Positions 36,011 through 47,958 of a DNA stretch of 64,000 bases are shown in pieces (positions within the stretch are counted from its first letter, which is position 1; the number at the start of each line of letters is the position of its first letter). Source of the DNA: Calendula officinalis (Eukaryota; Streptophyta; Magnoliopsida; Asterales; Asteraceae); the NCBI GenBank assembly GCA_963853835.1, contig OY970822.1, positions 83,247,135-83,311,134 on the forward strand, written 5' to 3'. A program made the translations under genes and the position numbers. The notes beneath the pieces are model-generated. The model did no database searches. It was given only the letters and a program-made list of their open reading frames with translations, and had not been told where the DNA came from.

Positions 36011-36711
36011 ATATATTTTTCTTTGGTTTTCCTAAACATATAAGATGAGTTGTCAACAATTATCAATATTGTTAACATAAAAAAGAAAATGTTTAACAGT
36101 ATATCAAATTTATTAAACATAACAAAAATCATAAAACATTATTGGTAACTAAAGGAAGTATATTATTTTATATCCATGGAAAAAACATGCAAAAGCATTG
36201 CTCCATACAATATACATTATGTACCAAGTTGTACGTGTCGCTTTTTCCCTTTTTCCTTTTAAGTTCAAATAATCAATCATTGTATAGCTTTTTAACAATT
36301 GGGCATATTGTTCTTTTTTATAATACAAAAAATATAATTGAAGTATGTTAAAATACATAGTTCAAGATAATGTTGAGTAATTAATTAAATTTTATAATTG
36401 TGAAGAAGCAAACAACTTCATATAATCCGAGATATTCTTTTATATTGGTAACAGATAAAATTTTATTTATTCATAAACAAAATACTAACATGTAATACAG
36501 TTATACAACGTTTATGTAAGTCATCATTCAGCCCCCTTCCCTTCTAATTAACGAAATCCCAAATACCAATTGTAGTGGTTGGTTGATGCAACTGCGACTG
36601 ATAGCCGTAACCAAACTCCCTATTACGACGACGACAAAAGAGGGTGTGTCTCCAGGCGACTATTCTGCGGGTTTGGGCGCTCTTGTGACCGAACATTTAT
36701 GAGAAGTAGGT
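36011..36711. other. Intergenic DNA left of the L1 complex
   Basis: Short frames on both strands at 36142-36358 overlap and have no domain. No gene is recognised. Confidence 0.5.
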
Positions 36712-37189
36712 TTCTTGTATTGTATATTATGTGTTGATTTAATCTCTATTACAGAAGTTAATTTGGTTATATAATTAATCTAAAAAGAGAAAGTTGATGT
36801 GATACATGTAACCAAATACTTCGTATGACATTATTCTAATTTGATATATGTAGTATTTCTTTATTTAGAATTTAGATATAAAAGAACAATTTTAAAAGAA
36901 AAATAGGGTGTTATCTTATTGGACGTACTATGCATCTCTCTCTCTCCCCCTCTCTCTCTCTTGTGTAGTTGTGTGTGTGTATATGTATATAAGATTTATA
37001 ATATGTGATGAAGAATATTCTTGTTAACGATCCGTTCTTATACCGATCTCGATTATCTTTCTTGCAAGCATCCCTGTTATTGCGAGAGACCTTCGTGCTT
37101 TCTTGCTTTACGAGCGGTGTTACAGGATTGATATCTTGTGACCTAGAGTTCGGCAATCACTCAGAACATTCTTGCTAACGATCCGATAC
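36712..37189 (+). repeat. Left copy of a ~480 bp direct repeat flanking a solo LTR
   Basis: It is ~98% identical to 39353-39842, with about ten substitutions and a longer CT microsatellite in the right copy. It contains ~200 bp of L1 target DNA, the L1 target sequence AAAAATAGGGTGTTA (36899-36913) and the first ~276 bp of L1-A. The identity starts and stops exactly at the LTR boundaries. Confidence 0.9.
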
Positions 37190-39352
37190 TGTAACACCGC
37201 ATTTTTTTTTTTTTAAATATCCAATTAACTATTAATCTAAGGTTACGGAAGCATACGGTTAGGTTCCTAGTTATGTTAAGTTTACAAACCATGGTCCCAC
37301 AAATATTACAACCAAAAGTTAGTTAAAAGACGGTATTACTAAACACGGCTCATTTAACAAAATAACAATTTAAAGCATGGTCAAACTTCCGGTCCAAGCC
37401 CGACCCGTTCAAGCCATCCAACCTGAAATGTGTCGATAAAGGAGGGATTAGCACAAAAGCTAAGTGAATGAATTCCTAACACTAGCAACTACACTAATCA
37501 CTTAAACACGGAAGTTATAAAAACATCTTTGGTTGGGTAATCACTTAGAGGATCGGCGGCTTTACGGGCCTTAAACCATGGTCGGCCTAAACCACGGTAA
37601 CCGATAGCGTTTCGTATCCAACACCCGGGCAACTTCCTCCCCTTAACCATGCAACAAATACAGGTAAGGTCGGATACCCTATTAGTCGATACCTTGTGCC
37701 CAGCCGTTCTCCTTCCGACACTGACCTCATCCCGAATGTGCACATAGTCATGTATGGTATTCCCTAACACTAGGCATACATAACAAACAAGCAAGCTAAG
37801 CAAAAATAACCAAAGCTGCTCTACCCAGAAATCGCGTCGCTATCTAGAGATAGCGACGCTATCTCCAGAGAAATCGCGTCGCTATTTCTCTGGCCTTAGC
37901 GATTTCGGTTTTCTGTTTTTGATACTTTCCCGCACCTACCAAGATAGCGTCGCTATCTATAGATAGCATCGCTATCTTCCCCAGACCTTCCAAAATCATG
38001 CATTTTCACAAGTATGCAATTTCCAAACGGAATAAACCGGGACCCGAGTTGTAGGTTAGATCCACTCACCTTTCAACTTCCGATTCCTTAACTCAGTGAG
38101 CTAGTATCACTGAGTATCCTTCCCGGTTCCTGTCAATAATATACCGAGTTAGTGATAATCCACCGAATCGTCAACATCAACAATTTCAACATCTAACCAC
38201 ACAAGACTCATAAAATGCACATTTTATGACATCTACAACTAGCTCAAATCCTTCATCAATACAATTGACCATTTTGACCATTTAGCAAGTATTCACAACT
38301 AGTTGACCTAAACGGGCCAAAAACCCGAACATGATCCTAACACTTCCACATTTCCATCAACTAGAAATTAATCTTTCAACTAGCAAATTCACAATCATTT
38401 AACAATTCCACCAAGTTGACACTATCACAATTCCAAGTAACATACTTGTATAATCACTAGATCACCATTTTGACAAAATCATCTAAACACTAGTTAATTT
38501 ACTTCACCATTTAATTAATACAAGGTTTTTAACATCCATAACTTACCAAACATGATTTCACAACCTAATAAGCAATTCTATCCATCCAAAACTCAAGAAA
38601 TCCAAGATTCATCAAAACCCACCTTCAACATCCACCATTAATGGAGGTTGAAGTTGTTTTTCACCAAATCTTGTCTTCCTAACACAAACAACCATACATT
38701 TCATGTAAAAGCTTGCATAAACATAAACTACAACATCCATAACAAGATTCACCAACAAAACAACCAACTACATAAACCCTAGTTCAAGTTCTAGCTCAAG
38801 AACACCAAGAACAAGTAAGGGAGAAGGTGTAACTTACCACTAAGCTTCTTCGACACAAACCCTAGCAATGATTTCGAGATTTAACCAAAGATTTAACCAC
38901 TAAAAGCTCATGAACAAGAAGATGGTTCTCTAGAGAGAAAATGCAATGAAATAGTGAAGATAATGTTTGAAAAACAAAAGTGAAAAGGAGGAGGCATTCC
39001 CTCCCTCCCTTGACCGGCCAAACAAAGAGGGTGGGGCCCCTTTGTGGTCTTTTTTCCATTTTTCAGTATACGCCTGAAAAGTCCCTTTCGTAATTAATTT
39101 ATTTAAAATAGCAAACGGACTCCAATTTTAAAAACGAAAGCATTTCCGGAAACGATATTTAACAAGGAATCTAAAAATATAAAAATCACATTTTCATTCC
39201 AAATATTCCACAAGTCGGGTATTTTAACCCCTTGGTTAAAATACCGCAAAAGACAGCAGACTAATTAAATTAACTAAGCATTTAATCAGATAATCATTTA
39301 ATAAGATACCTTAAGGTCAATAAACTACTATGCCGGGTTTTGGGATGTTACA
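37190..39352 (-). mobile_element. Solo LTR (TGTAACACCGCA family) between long direct repeats
   Basis: On the plus strand it starts TGTAACACCGCA and ends TTGGGATGTTACA, the same family as 15705-19596. There is no 5 bp TSD (GATAC left, TTCTT right). Instead the flanks are a ~480 bp direct repeat. It carries GATAGCGTCGCTATC-type palindromes (37826-37980). Orientation is inferred from the termini. Confidence 0.8.
37826..37980. repeat. GATAGCG(A/T)CGCTATC palindrome cluster in the LTR
   Basis: Four to five copies of a 15 bp CpG-centred palindrome, some back to back (GCTATCTAGAGATAGC), within 155 bp. Confidence 0.75.
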
Positions 39353-39842
39353 TTCTTGTATTGTATATTATGTGTTGATTTAATCTCTATTACATAAGTT
39401 AATTTGGTTATATAATTAATCTAAAAAGAGAAAGTTGATGTGATACATGTAACCAAATACTTCGTATGACATTATTCCAATTTGATATATGTAGTATTTC
39501 TTTATTTAGATTTTAGATGTAAAAGAACAATTTTAAAAGAAAAATAGGGTGTTATCTTATTGGACGTACTATGCATCTCTCTCTCTCCCCCTCTCTCTCT
39601 CTCTCTCTCTCTCTTGTGTAGTTGTGTGTGTGTATATGTATATAAGATTTATAATATGTGATGAAGAACATTCTTGTTAACGATCCGTTCTTCTACCGAT
39701 CTCGATTGTCTTTCTTACAAGCATCCTTGTTATTGCGAGAGACCTTCGTGCTTTCTTGCTTTACGAGCGGTGTTACAGGATTGATATCTTGTGACCTAGA
39801 GTTCGGAAATCACTCAGAACATTCTTGCTAACGATCCGATAC
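39353..39842 (+). repeat. Right copy of the ~480 bp direct repeat
   Basis: The counterpart of 36712-37189. This copy is continuous with the rest of L1-A and is therefore the original location. Confidence 0.9.
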
Positions 39843-39961
39843 TCTACCGTTCTTGATCATCTTTCTTGCAAGCATCCCTGTTATCGCGAGAGACCATCGA
39901 GATTTATTTTTTTACGAGCGGTGTTACAGGATTGATATCTTGAGTCCCTAGGGTTCGGTCG
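39666..39961 (+). repeat. Two tandem 5' UTR monomers of L1-A
   Basis: GAACATTCTTG(T/C)TAACGATCC begins both monomers (39666 and 39817; period 151 bp). Shared blocks are CTTTCTT(A/G)CAAGCATCC, GCGAGAGACC and ACGAGCGGTGTTACAGGATT. The second monomer ends just before the ORF1 ATG at 39970. Confidence 0.85.
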
Positions 39962-40280
39962 TTGGTAATATGGAGAGAGAAGCGAGAGAGGAAGGCGAGT
40001 GGACGGAGGTTTCATACCGGAAAAATCGTAACACAGACAACTACAAAACACGTAGAACACAGACGGAGCGCGGAATATGGAGGAGAAAGAACGATTTCTT
40101 CTCAAGGAAAGCCACAACTTTCTACATCTCAAACTTCCCATCAAACATGACGGAAGCAGATATGTGGAATTTCTTGTCAAAACATGGTAAACTCGTGGGC
40201 GTTTATATCGCAAGAAGGGAGAACAAAATAAATAAAAAAATTGAGTTTGCAAGATTTGTGGGAATATCAGATCTCACATG

Positions 40281-42105
40281 CTATGGAAGGGTTGCATGTA
40301 TGATTAGAAAAAGTGAGAGAGCAAAATCAGATTAAAGGTGTAAATATTGGGTCGAATAATTTAAATCTGTCACATTTCTTCTATGCGGACGATGTAATTC
40401 TTGTTACCGAATGGAATGGTGATGAGCTTAACTATATTATGCAGATTTTAAGTGAATTTTATAGTGAATCAGGTCTGAAAATAAATATACAAAAGTCCAA
40501 TCTTTTCGGGATTGGGGTTAGCAGTCAAGAAATAGAGGAGATGGCTAACCGAACAGGCTGTGAGGCGGGTACGTTGCCGTTTTTGTATCTTGGGGTCCCG
40601 GCGGCAGGCAACATGGCAAACAAAAATTCATGGGCCCCGATTATTACAACGTTCAAAAATAAGCTCTCGAAGTGGAAAGTTAAAATGTTGTCTATTGGTG
40701 GGCGTCTAACCCTACTAAAATCTATGCTCGGTAGTGTGGGTATTTATTGGATGTCATTATTTAGAGTGCCTGAATCGATTCTTTCGAAGTTAGAGAGAAT
40801 TCGGGCTCGGTTTTTTTGGGGTTGTCAAGAGCTAGAAAATAAAATAAATTGGATTTCTTGGAACAACATTTTGGCAGGAAAAGAAAACGGGGGGCTCAGA
40901 ATTGCGAGTTTAAAAGCATTAAACCTTGCTCTTCTTTTAAAGTGGAGATGGAGATATGTTTCGGAAAAAGAGTCTCTATGGTATAAAGTTATTAAAGAGA
41001 TTCATGGAGACGACGGGGGTGTGATAAGGCAATGTGATTCTCGCCGTGGTAATGGAACTTGGGCTCGAATAATCGGTACGGTAAATTTTCTTCATGAGAA
41101 AAATATAATTAAGTTTCATGATATGAGATATGAGCTTGTAAGTGGAGATAAAATCAAATTTTGGACGGATATGTGGTTAAATGATCAACCTTTGTGTGAT
41201 ACATATAACCGGTTATATAGATTAGATATGGGAAGTAGTGATTGGGTTGGTGATAAACATAATAATGGTGACTGGATATGGGAATGGAGAAGGGATATTA
41301 GGGGTGGAATTGAAGAAGAGCAATTTGACCATTTAAAGTCCGATCTTGAGCAAGTTACAATTCGAGTGGGAGAGGATACATTGAAGTGGACTCGTGACCC
41401 GAATGATGGCTTCTCAGTGGCGGGGGCTAGGAAGGAGATTGATAAAGTGTTTTTCCCGGGAGTGGCGTTAGTCACAAGATGGGTAAATCTTATACCTATA
41501 AAAGTCAATGTATTTGTTTGGCGTGTTAGTTGGGACCGGTTGCCGACGAGACAAAATTTATCCCGAAGGGGATTGGAAATTGAGTCCATTATGTGTCCCG
41601 TATGTCAAAGCGGGATGGAGTCCGGTAATCATGTTTTGTTTTCATGTTCGTTAGCAACACAAGTGTGGGTTTCAGTTTGTAGGTGGTGTGATGTCGGGAT
41701 TTTTGATGGAAATTCAATAGACGAGTGGTGGGCCTGGTGCTTGGCGTCGGCAAAGAATAAAGACCAAGAGGTAAAGTTACAAGTTATCGGCATAGCTACG
41801 TGTTGGATGATTTGGCGGTTCAGAAATTCTATTTTGTTCGATAATAGTAGTATTAGAAAAGGAGATATTGTTGAGTTCATTGTTTTATTCTCTTTTAATT
41901 GGTTATCTCATCGCGATCAATCTTGTAAGATCATGTGGGTTAACTGGGTTAAAAGTCCGTTTCTTACTTTGTAGTTTGTTTTTATGTATGTTTTGCTAGC
42001 TCCTTGCTAGCTTTCGGGTTTAATAAAATATTTTGGAGGTCCTCGGACGGGTGATGGCAATGTCGAAGCTCGAACCGATGCCTTCTTTTTGCTGTTTAAA
42101 AAAAA
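40281..42105 (+). mobile_element. 5'-truncated L1 (L1-B) inserted in L1-A ORF1
   Basis: It is flanked by ACATG (40276-40280 and 42106-42110) with a short poly(A) tail at the right. It has the same orientation as its host L1. Only the end of ORF2 is present, a normal outcome of incomplete reverse transcription. Insert plus TSD is 1830 bp, a multiple of three. It belongs to a different L1 subfamily from L1-A, as protein similarity is only partial. Confidence 0.9.
40283..41974 (+). pseudogene. L1-B ORF2 C-terminal part: RT second half and zinc-binding domain
   Basis: The reading starts inside RT (EGLHV, then a TGA stop near 40301). The remaining 553 codons are open. The catalytic FYADD motif is near residue 24, followed by SGLKINIQKSNL and FLYLGVP, the RT thumb and connection (GGRLTLLKSMLG, RARFFWGC, GGLRIASLKALNLALL). 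Near residues 425-520 is the zf-RVT domain found after RT in plant L1s (CPVCQSGMESGNHVLFSC, a C-C-H-C pattern). The long open frame suggests insertion more recent than the decay of L1-A. It has no promoter or endonuclease and cannot move by itself. Confidence 0.9.
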
Positions 42106-43648
42106 ACATGGTTGGTTCAAAATCTAAGAAGTCTACGAATAGGCAACGAAAGGCTATATGTTAACGTAGCCAAATTTGAAAGGGAAAAGAAGCCAGTAGC
42201 GAACAATGTACGGAAGAAAACATCTGGTCAACCAATTCCAAATCACCAAACAATGAATAACAAGTCATATGCGGAAGTTGTAGGGGGAATAAATAAAGGT
42301 TTGAAGGAACAATTTCCTTCAACAAAGGAGGATGTCCCATTAATCAATATCACTTCGAAAAAAGAATCAAAGGCATGGGCTCGCAAAACATTGGTTGGTA
42401 CAGTGCAATCATATGAACATTTACTGGGCATCAAAAACTTAATCGAAGCAGAAGGATTGAGTATCACAAAGATGTGTTATCTTGGAGGCTTTTCGGTCAT
42501 TATGGAATTCCCTACCAAAAACGATGCAGTATCATTCTTAGTTTATGCAAAAGACACATAGAGAAATTGATTCAAAACACTAAGAACATGGGATCCGAGC
42601 GTAAAGTCGGTAAGCAGGTTTGCATCGTTATATATTACCGGTGTTCCGCCGCACATTTGGTCCACAAAAACTTTTTCTGACATTGCCAAAACTTGGGGTA
42701 TTGTGGAGATACCGGAAGCATGTGCCATTGACAACACAAACATGTCAATCGGAAAAGTGATAATTTCGACAGGGATTCGAGATTGGATAAACGAATCAAT
42801 GAAAATTATGGTAGACGACGTAATTCATGAAATATCAGTAGTCGAAGATAGACTGGAATCACTGAATTTCAATCCCTTCTATCAAATTCACAGTGAACCA
42901 AGTTCAATTGACCCCAGCGATAGTTCAGTTTTCTCTTAAGATGATATATCGGAATTCTCCGATAGTGTTGGCGGGAATTATGATGATCGCCCACCGGAGG
43001 AAGAAAACGATCGACCCAAACGTCCAGGGGAAGAAGAACAATAATCTAATCATTATGATGGTGGGTTGGAAAATGGGGATTTCATTGTTCAAGATTCGTT
43101 GAATGATTCCCAAGAAAAGGTGCCTGATGCATTGAATATTGAGAAAGAAGAACCGATACGTATGGTACCAGATTCAATGAATGATACAGATCAAGTGCAA
43201 GCCCAAGAGGACATGCCCATAACATAACAAATACACAACAGGAGGAGCCCAAAGTGAATTCTTTAAACAACAACGAGCCCAATACCTCTAACAAACCCAG
43301 CATTCATAATCGGCCCATCAGATTATCAAAAGCTCTCCCGTTTCCACTTAAACCCATCACATTACTACGTCGGCACAAACAAGGAAGGGTTAGTACAAGT
43401 TCAAACTCGACGGCAAGATTCACACAGGTTGCTGACTCTATCGCCTCTATAGATTTGAACAAGCGTCCATTTGTCTCTCATGTCAGTGAATCAGCAAACA
43501 AGGAGAACCAACCATCAAAATCGATCGGTCTATCAGAGGAAGTTCAGAATACGATAGATATCGGTAATATTATTGGGTTCAATATGAACGGTTTCGATAA
43601 CGAAATTAGTAACCTAATTTCCAAAAATGGAGATGGCGGAATTAATCA

Positions 43649-46600
43649 ATGAATATACTCTCCTTAAATTCAAGAGGTCTCGTATCTGACCTAAAACGGG
43701 AGTGGATCTGTAGCTTATGCAGGTCAAATAAAATACAATTTCTCGGAATACAGGAGTCATATGTATCTACACCAGACCAGTTCATATTTCGTTCAATTTG
43801 GGGAAATAGGAATTTCGATTTTGATTTAGTGGAAGTGTCAGGAAGATCAGGCGAAATAATATCAATCTGGGACCCAACATCATTCACGAAAACGGAAGCA
43901 ATACACAACATAAATTTTCTTGCCGTGTTGGGTGTGTGGACTGGAATCAGTACTCAGTGTGGGTTTATTAACGTCTACGGGCCTCAAACCCAATCTCGTA
44001 AAAACGCTTTGTGGTCCAACATTCGGGGCTTAATTGATGATAACCCTAATGTATTGTGGACAGTGTTTGGCGATTTCAATGAAGTAAGGCAAGGGGAGGA
44101 TAGAAAAGGTACACAATTTTGTTACCATGGGGCATCTAAATTTAACGAATTCTTGCATGAATCAGGGCTCATCGAAGTAAAAACGGGAGGTAGGAAATTC
44201 TAAAGAATGAGCAGAGACGGGCAGAAACTCAGTAAACTCGATAGATTTTTCACCAACTCAAATTATCTATCGGTTTGGCCAAATCCGTCCACCATCGTCC
44301 TCCCAAAACTACATTCTGATCATAGTCCGGTGATCTTTAACTCCGCGACAGTGGATTTCGGTCCAACCTACTTCAAATTTTTTAATTCATGGATAGCAAA
44401 TCCGAGCCTAAATGATATCGTGATACATGCATGGAGAGGGGAGACTTAATCTATGTCTCAATCAAATATGACAAGATTCATGCAAAAGCTCAAATTAGTC
44501 AAACAAGAAATTAAAAAATGGCGTAATCAAAGCAAACCTCAAAATAAAGAAGAGATGTCCAAACTAATAAAAATTAGTGGAAGACATAGAACAAAAAGCA
44601 AAGAACTCTTCGGTATCGAAACTAGATATTGAAACTCGTAAAAACGCGATGATCCAATTGAACGAGGTAAAGAAGAAAGAAATTCTTGATATAAAACAGA
44701 AATCAAGAGTGAAATGGGCAGCCTTCGGTGATGAAAACACAAAATACTTTCACGGGCTATTAAACCATAACAGGAGAAATAACTTTATACATGGCATTTC
44801 CAACAACGGTGTTTGGTCAACGGATCGTAATACTATCAAAATGGAGGTTGTTTCATTTTTTAGGTCCAAATTTATATCATCTAACCATTCAAGGCCCCAA
44901 TTCCGTAACAGATTATTCAAAAGAATCTCACAAGAACAATCGGAATTGCTGGAAAACTCATTCACAGTATCAGAAGTCAAAGAAGCAATATGGGGTCTCG
45001 GTTCGGAAAAAGCTCCGGGACCCGATGGATTCACTTTTGCATTTATGATGAAATTTAGGGATGCTATACATGTTGATCTGATGGCGGCTGTCAATCAATT
45101 TGCGCAGCAGGGTACGTTTGATCGTGGATGCAATTCGTCTTTTTTGGTACTTCTACCAAAGGTTAGTTCTCCGTTGACATTCCATGAATATCGACCTATT
45201 AGCTTGTTGAATTGCTTATACAAGATAATTGCCAAAACTCTGGCAAGTAGATTAAAGCATGTGATTGGATCGATGGTGGGCCAAGAACAGACGGCTTTTA
45301 TCGAGGGTCGTTGTATATTAGATGGCCCATTGATAATAAATGAGATAATAGCCTGGTATAAAAAAAGTAAAAGAAAAGCTATGGTATTCAAGATTTATTT
45401 TGATTAAGCTTTCGATTCGTTAAAATGGAATTTTTTAGACGACATTCTTAATCAAATGAATTTCGGTATAAAGTGGCGTAAATGGATAACCGGGTGCTTA
45501 TCTTCAGCTCGGTTATCGGTTTTAATCAACGGGTCACCATCGGAAGAATTCTCAATTTAAAAGGGTGTGAGACAAGGCGATCCATTGGCACCTTTTCTAT
45601 TTATTATCGTTGCAGAAGCACTAAACGTTGCCATGAAATCAGCGGTAAACGTTGGCGTTTATGATGGGATAAAACTCACAAAATCGAATACCATTATATA
45701 TCACATGCAATTCGCCGATGATACTATTTTCATTGGTGATTGGTCCGATCGTAACATGGCAAACCTCATTCGTATTTTAAGATGCTTTTATTTATCATCG
45801 GGTTTGAACATTAATCTAAATAAATGCAGTTTGATGGGGGTTTCGGTTGACCCGGAGGTAGTGACCGCACTTGCTAACAAGTTTCATTGTAACTCGGGTT
45901 CACTTCCTTTTTCATACCTTGGTCTACCAACAGGGTGCTCGATGAATAAAAAAGAATTTTGGGATCCGGTTATTAAAAAGTTCACGTCGAAACTATCCAA
46001 ATGGAAAGCCTCGACATTATCAACAGGAGGAAGGTTGACCACAATTAAATCGGTGCTTGGCAATCTTGGATTGTATTATTTCTCCATTTTCAAGGTACCT
46101 GAAAAAATAATCAAAAAACTAGAAAGTCTTCGGCTCAACTTTTTTTGGGGATCAAAAGAAGGTCATAAAAAGATTCCTTGGGTTGCATGGGATGTTATAT
46201 TGAATGAAAAAGAAAAAGGCGGTTTGGGAATTGGTAGCCTTAAGGCTTTAAACTTGGCTCTTTTAACCAAGTGGTAGTGGCGATATAAAACGGAAAATGA
46301 TTCTCTATGGATTATGGTCATTCAAGAAATTCACGGCTTACACGGTGGGTTAGAGTCTAATATCCCGACCGGTAAAACTTCCGGTACGTGGAACAATATA
46401 TTAAAAATATATAAATCACTTGATAAAATAAACATTCCCATCAAATCTTGGTTCATAAATTACACAAACGGGGCGGCCAATAGAACAAAGTGGGCACTAA
46501 ATCAATCCGGTTTGTTCACTGTTAACTCAATGAGAAAGGCGATTGATAACCATATGCTAAAAAGAACAGACAAGGGAGACTTCCCGTGGTGCTCGTGGGT

Positions 46601-47090
46601 ACCAACGAAGATCGGGATTCTAGCGTGGCAAGCCTACAATGGCAGGCTCCCATGTAAAGCAAATTTAATCCACCGGAATATACCAATCATATCTCCGGAT
46701 TGTATGGTTTGTGGCGTGTCTTCAGAAACCGAGGATCACATATTTATGAACTGTTCCTTCTCGGCCAAATTAATTGCTGAGTTCGGGAAATGGTGGGGTG
46801 TGGATATAAAAGACATTCATAATACTGGGCAATTAGTCTTATGGGGCTCGAGCATTGGTTTGGTAGGTGAAAAAAAGAAAGCATTCTCAGCCGCTATACA
46901 ATGCCTAATGTGGAGCATTTGGAAATATCGCAACGGGAAGACTTTTGGATCAGCAACAAAAGGAAGAGAAGCGTTAATTTTTAGCGAAATCCAAAGCAAT
47001 TCATATTTTTGGATAAAGAATAGGGCGAAATCTAATAATCTAAACAACCAATGGATGGCGTGGTGTACTTGTCCTATGTCATGTTTTTAA
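43649..47090 (+). pseudogene. L1-A ORF2 (endonuclease-reverse transcriptase), disabled
   Basis: The ATG at 43649 overlaps the ORF1 stop. First is an apurinic-endonuclease-like domain (MNILSLNSRGL, FLGIQES, INVYGPQ, GDFNEVR, KLDRFF, HSDHSP; to about 44350). RT follows (WAAFGDENTKYFH at 44718, KAPGPDGF at 45010, YRPISLLNC, RQGDPLAPFLF at 45570, FADD at 45713), then GGRLTTIKSVLG and a zf-RVT domain (CMVCGVSSETEDHIFMNC near 46700). In-frame stops lie at about 44201, 44447, 45405, 45556 and 46275, with a frame change near 44570. In plant L1s this protein nicks target DNA and copies the RNA in place. Confidence 0.92.
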
Positions 47091-47175
47091 TAGTTTTCTT
47101 GTTATGTTTGTAATTGTTATTCTAGCATCTTGCTAGTTTTTAATGAAGCCGTTAAAAAAAAAAAATAGGGTGTTA

Positions 47176-47722
47176 AAGTGGGAAGAAAGTCCATGGCACG
47201 GTCTGACGTTTGGGGAATCATGTGGGTTTTACTGGCAATGAGTCCGTACGTTTCGGTTCGAAGTTTGAAAACGGCAAACCGTCCCTACATGAACAGAAAT
47301 CAGGAGTCCCGAGTTCTTCATTTGTCCTCTTTAATGTAGGATTTGTGTAAATTATGTATTGTATTTTTTAAAGGGAAAAGAGTTAACTAGTCAAGGAGTT
47401 TTGGCGTGACCACCCCACCTACTATAAAAATTGGAAAATATATTGAAATACACCGGTTACAAAATGTCTTCAAGATGGGGACAACCCGAACACAAAAAGC
47501 ACAAAAAATCACAATTAAAATACGAAAAACAAAGATTAAAAGTCCAGACTGATTAGAGCTTTTAACTAGTTATCCCATTGAAATTATCCAAAATGTATAA
47601 ATAATCAGAAAGAAGGTAAGATTTCATGAGTTTATGAGTTGTATTAAATGCATTTCCAAATTTTTAACTAATTTATGATTTAATTGATTTAATGCTTGTC
47701 CCACATTTATGTTTGGCCTTTC
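47176..47722. other. Intergenic DNA right of L1-A
   Basis: No gene is recognised. The sequence directly after the TSD continues the pre-insertion locus that stands left of 39540. Confidence 0.5.
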
Positions 47723-47731
47723 AGTTATTCA

Positions 47732-47949
47732 TTCAAGTGGTCTATATCAATTGGCAACCAATGATATCTTGGGGTTTTTCCTTCAAAAGATCTTGTGTTC
47801 AAGCCTTATTGGAGAAAAAATTTAGAGATTAAAAGGTAGTGGAGTTTATTCTCCATAGGTGGAGGGTTTGAGGGAAGACATATTGCTCCTTGTGGATGTC
47901 AATGTATAGGCTCGAATTACTAACCTACTAACTTGTCGTTCAAAAAAAA
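47732..47949 (+). mobile_element. SINE (copy 2), TSD AGTTATTCA
   Basis: A 218 bp tRNA-derived SINE: B box TGTGTTCAAGCCTT near 47805, a body homologous to 14107-14322, and the tail CTTGTCGTTCAAAAAAAAA. Exact 9 bp AGTTATTCA lies at 47723-47731 and 47950-47958. Confidence 0.88.
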
Positions 47950-47958
47950 AGTTATTCA

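Larger units (their letters stand above)
39970..43652 (+). pseudogene. L1-A ORF1 (RRM-type RNA-binding protein), interrupted
   Basis: The start is at 39970, eight bases after the second 5' UTR monomer. Residues ~45-100 form an RRM (TTFYISNFPSNM, then KLVGVYIARR and FARFVG). L1-B then inserts at 40281 after codon ~103, and the frame resumes at 42111 with the RRM end (ERLYVNVAKFER). Downstream are a DUF4283-like region (ITGVPPHIWSTKTFSDIAK, about 42650) and a hydrophilic tail. There are stops at 42559 (TAG), soon after (TGA) and 42937, with a frame change before 43254. ORF1 ends at TGA 43650-43652, overlapping the ORF2 ATG (ATGA). In plant L1s this protein binds L1 RNA to form the retrotransposition particle. 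Confidence 0.85.
39555..47160 (+). mobile_element. Full-length but decayed L1 LINE (L1-A), TSD AAAAATAGGGTGTTA
   Basis: A 15 bp TSD AAAAATAGGGTGTTA lies at 39540-39554 and 47161-47175, adjoining a poly(A) tail. The order is 5' UTR with a 151 bp tandem repeat, ORF1 (RRM type), ORF2 (endonuclease, RT, zinc-binding C-terminal domain), then 3' UTR (CTAGCATCTTGCTAG) and poly(A). Without nested L1-B it is about 5.8 kb, the usual length for plant L1s. Several stops and frameshifts make it inactive. Confidence 0.92.

Noticed and set aside
36142..36358. Overlapping frames on both strands
   Set aside because: AT-rich chance frames, no domain.
39881..40252. 123-codon minus-strand frame
   Set aside because: Antisense shadow of L1-A ORF1.
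41185..41589. 134-codon minus-strand frame
   Set aside because: Antisense shadow of L1-B ORF2.
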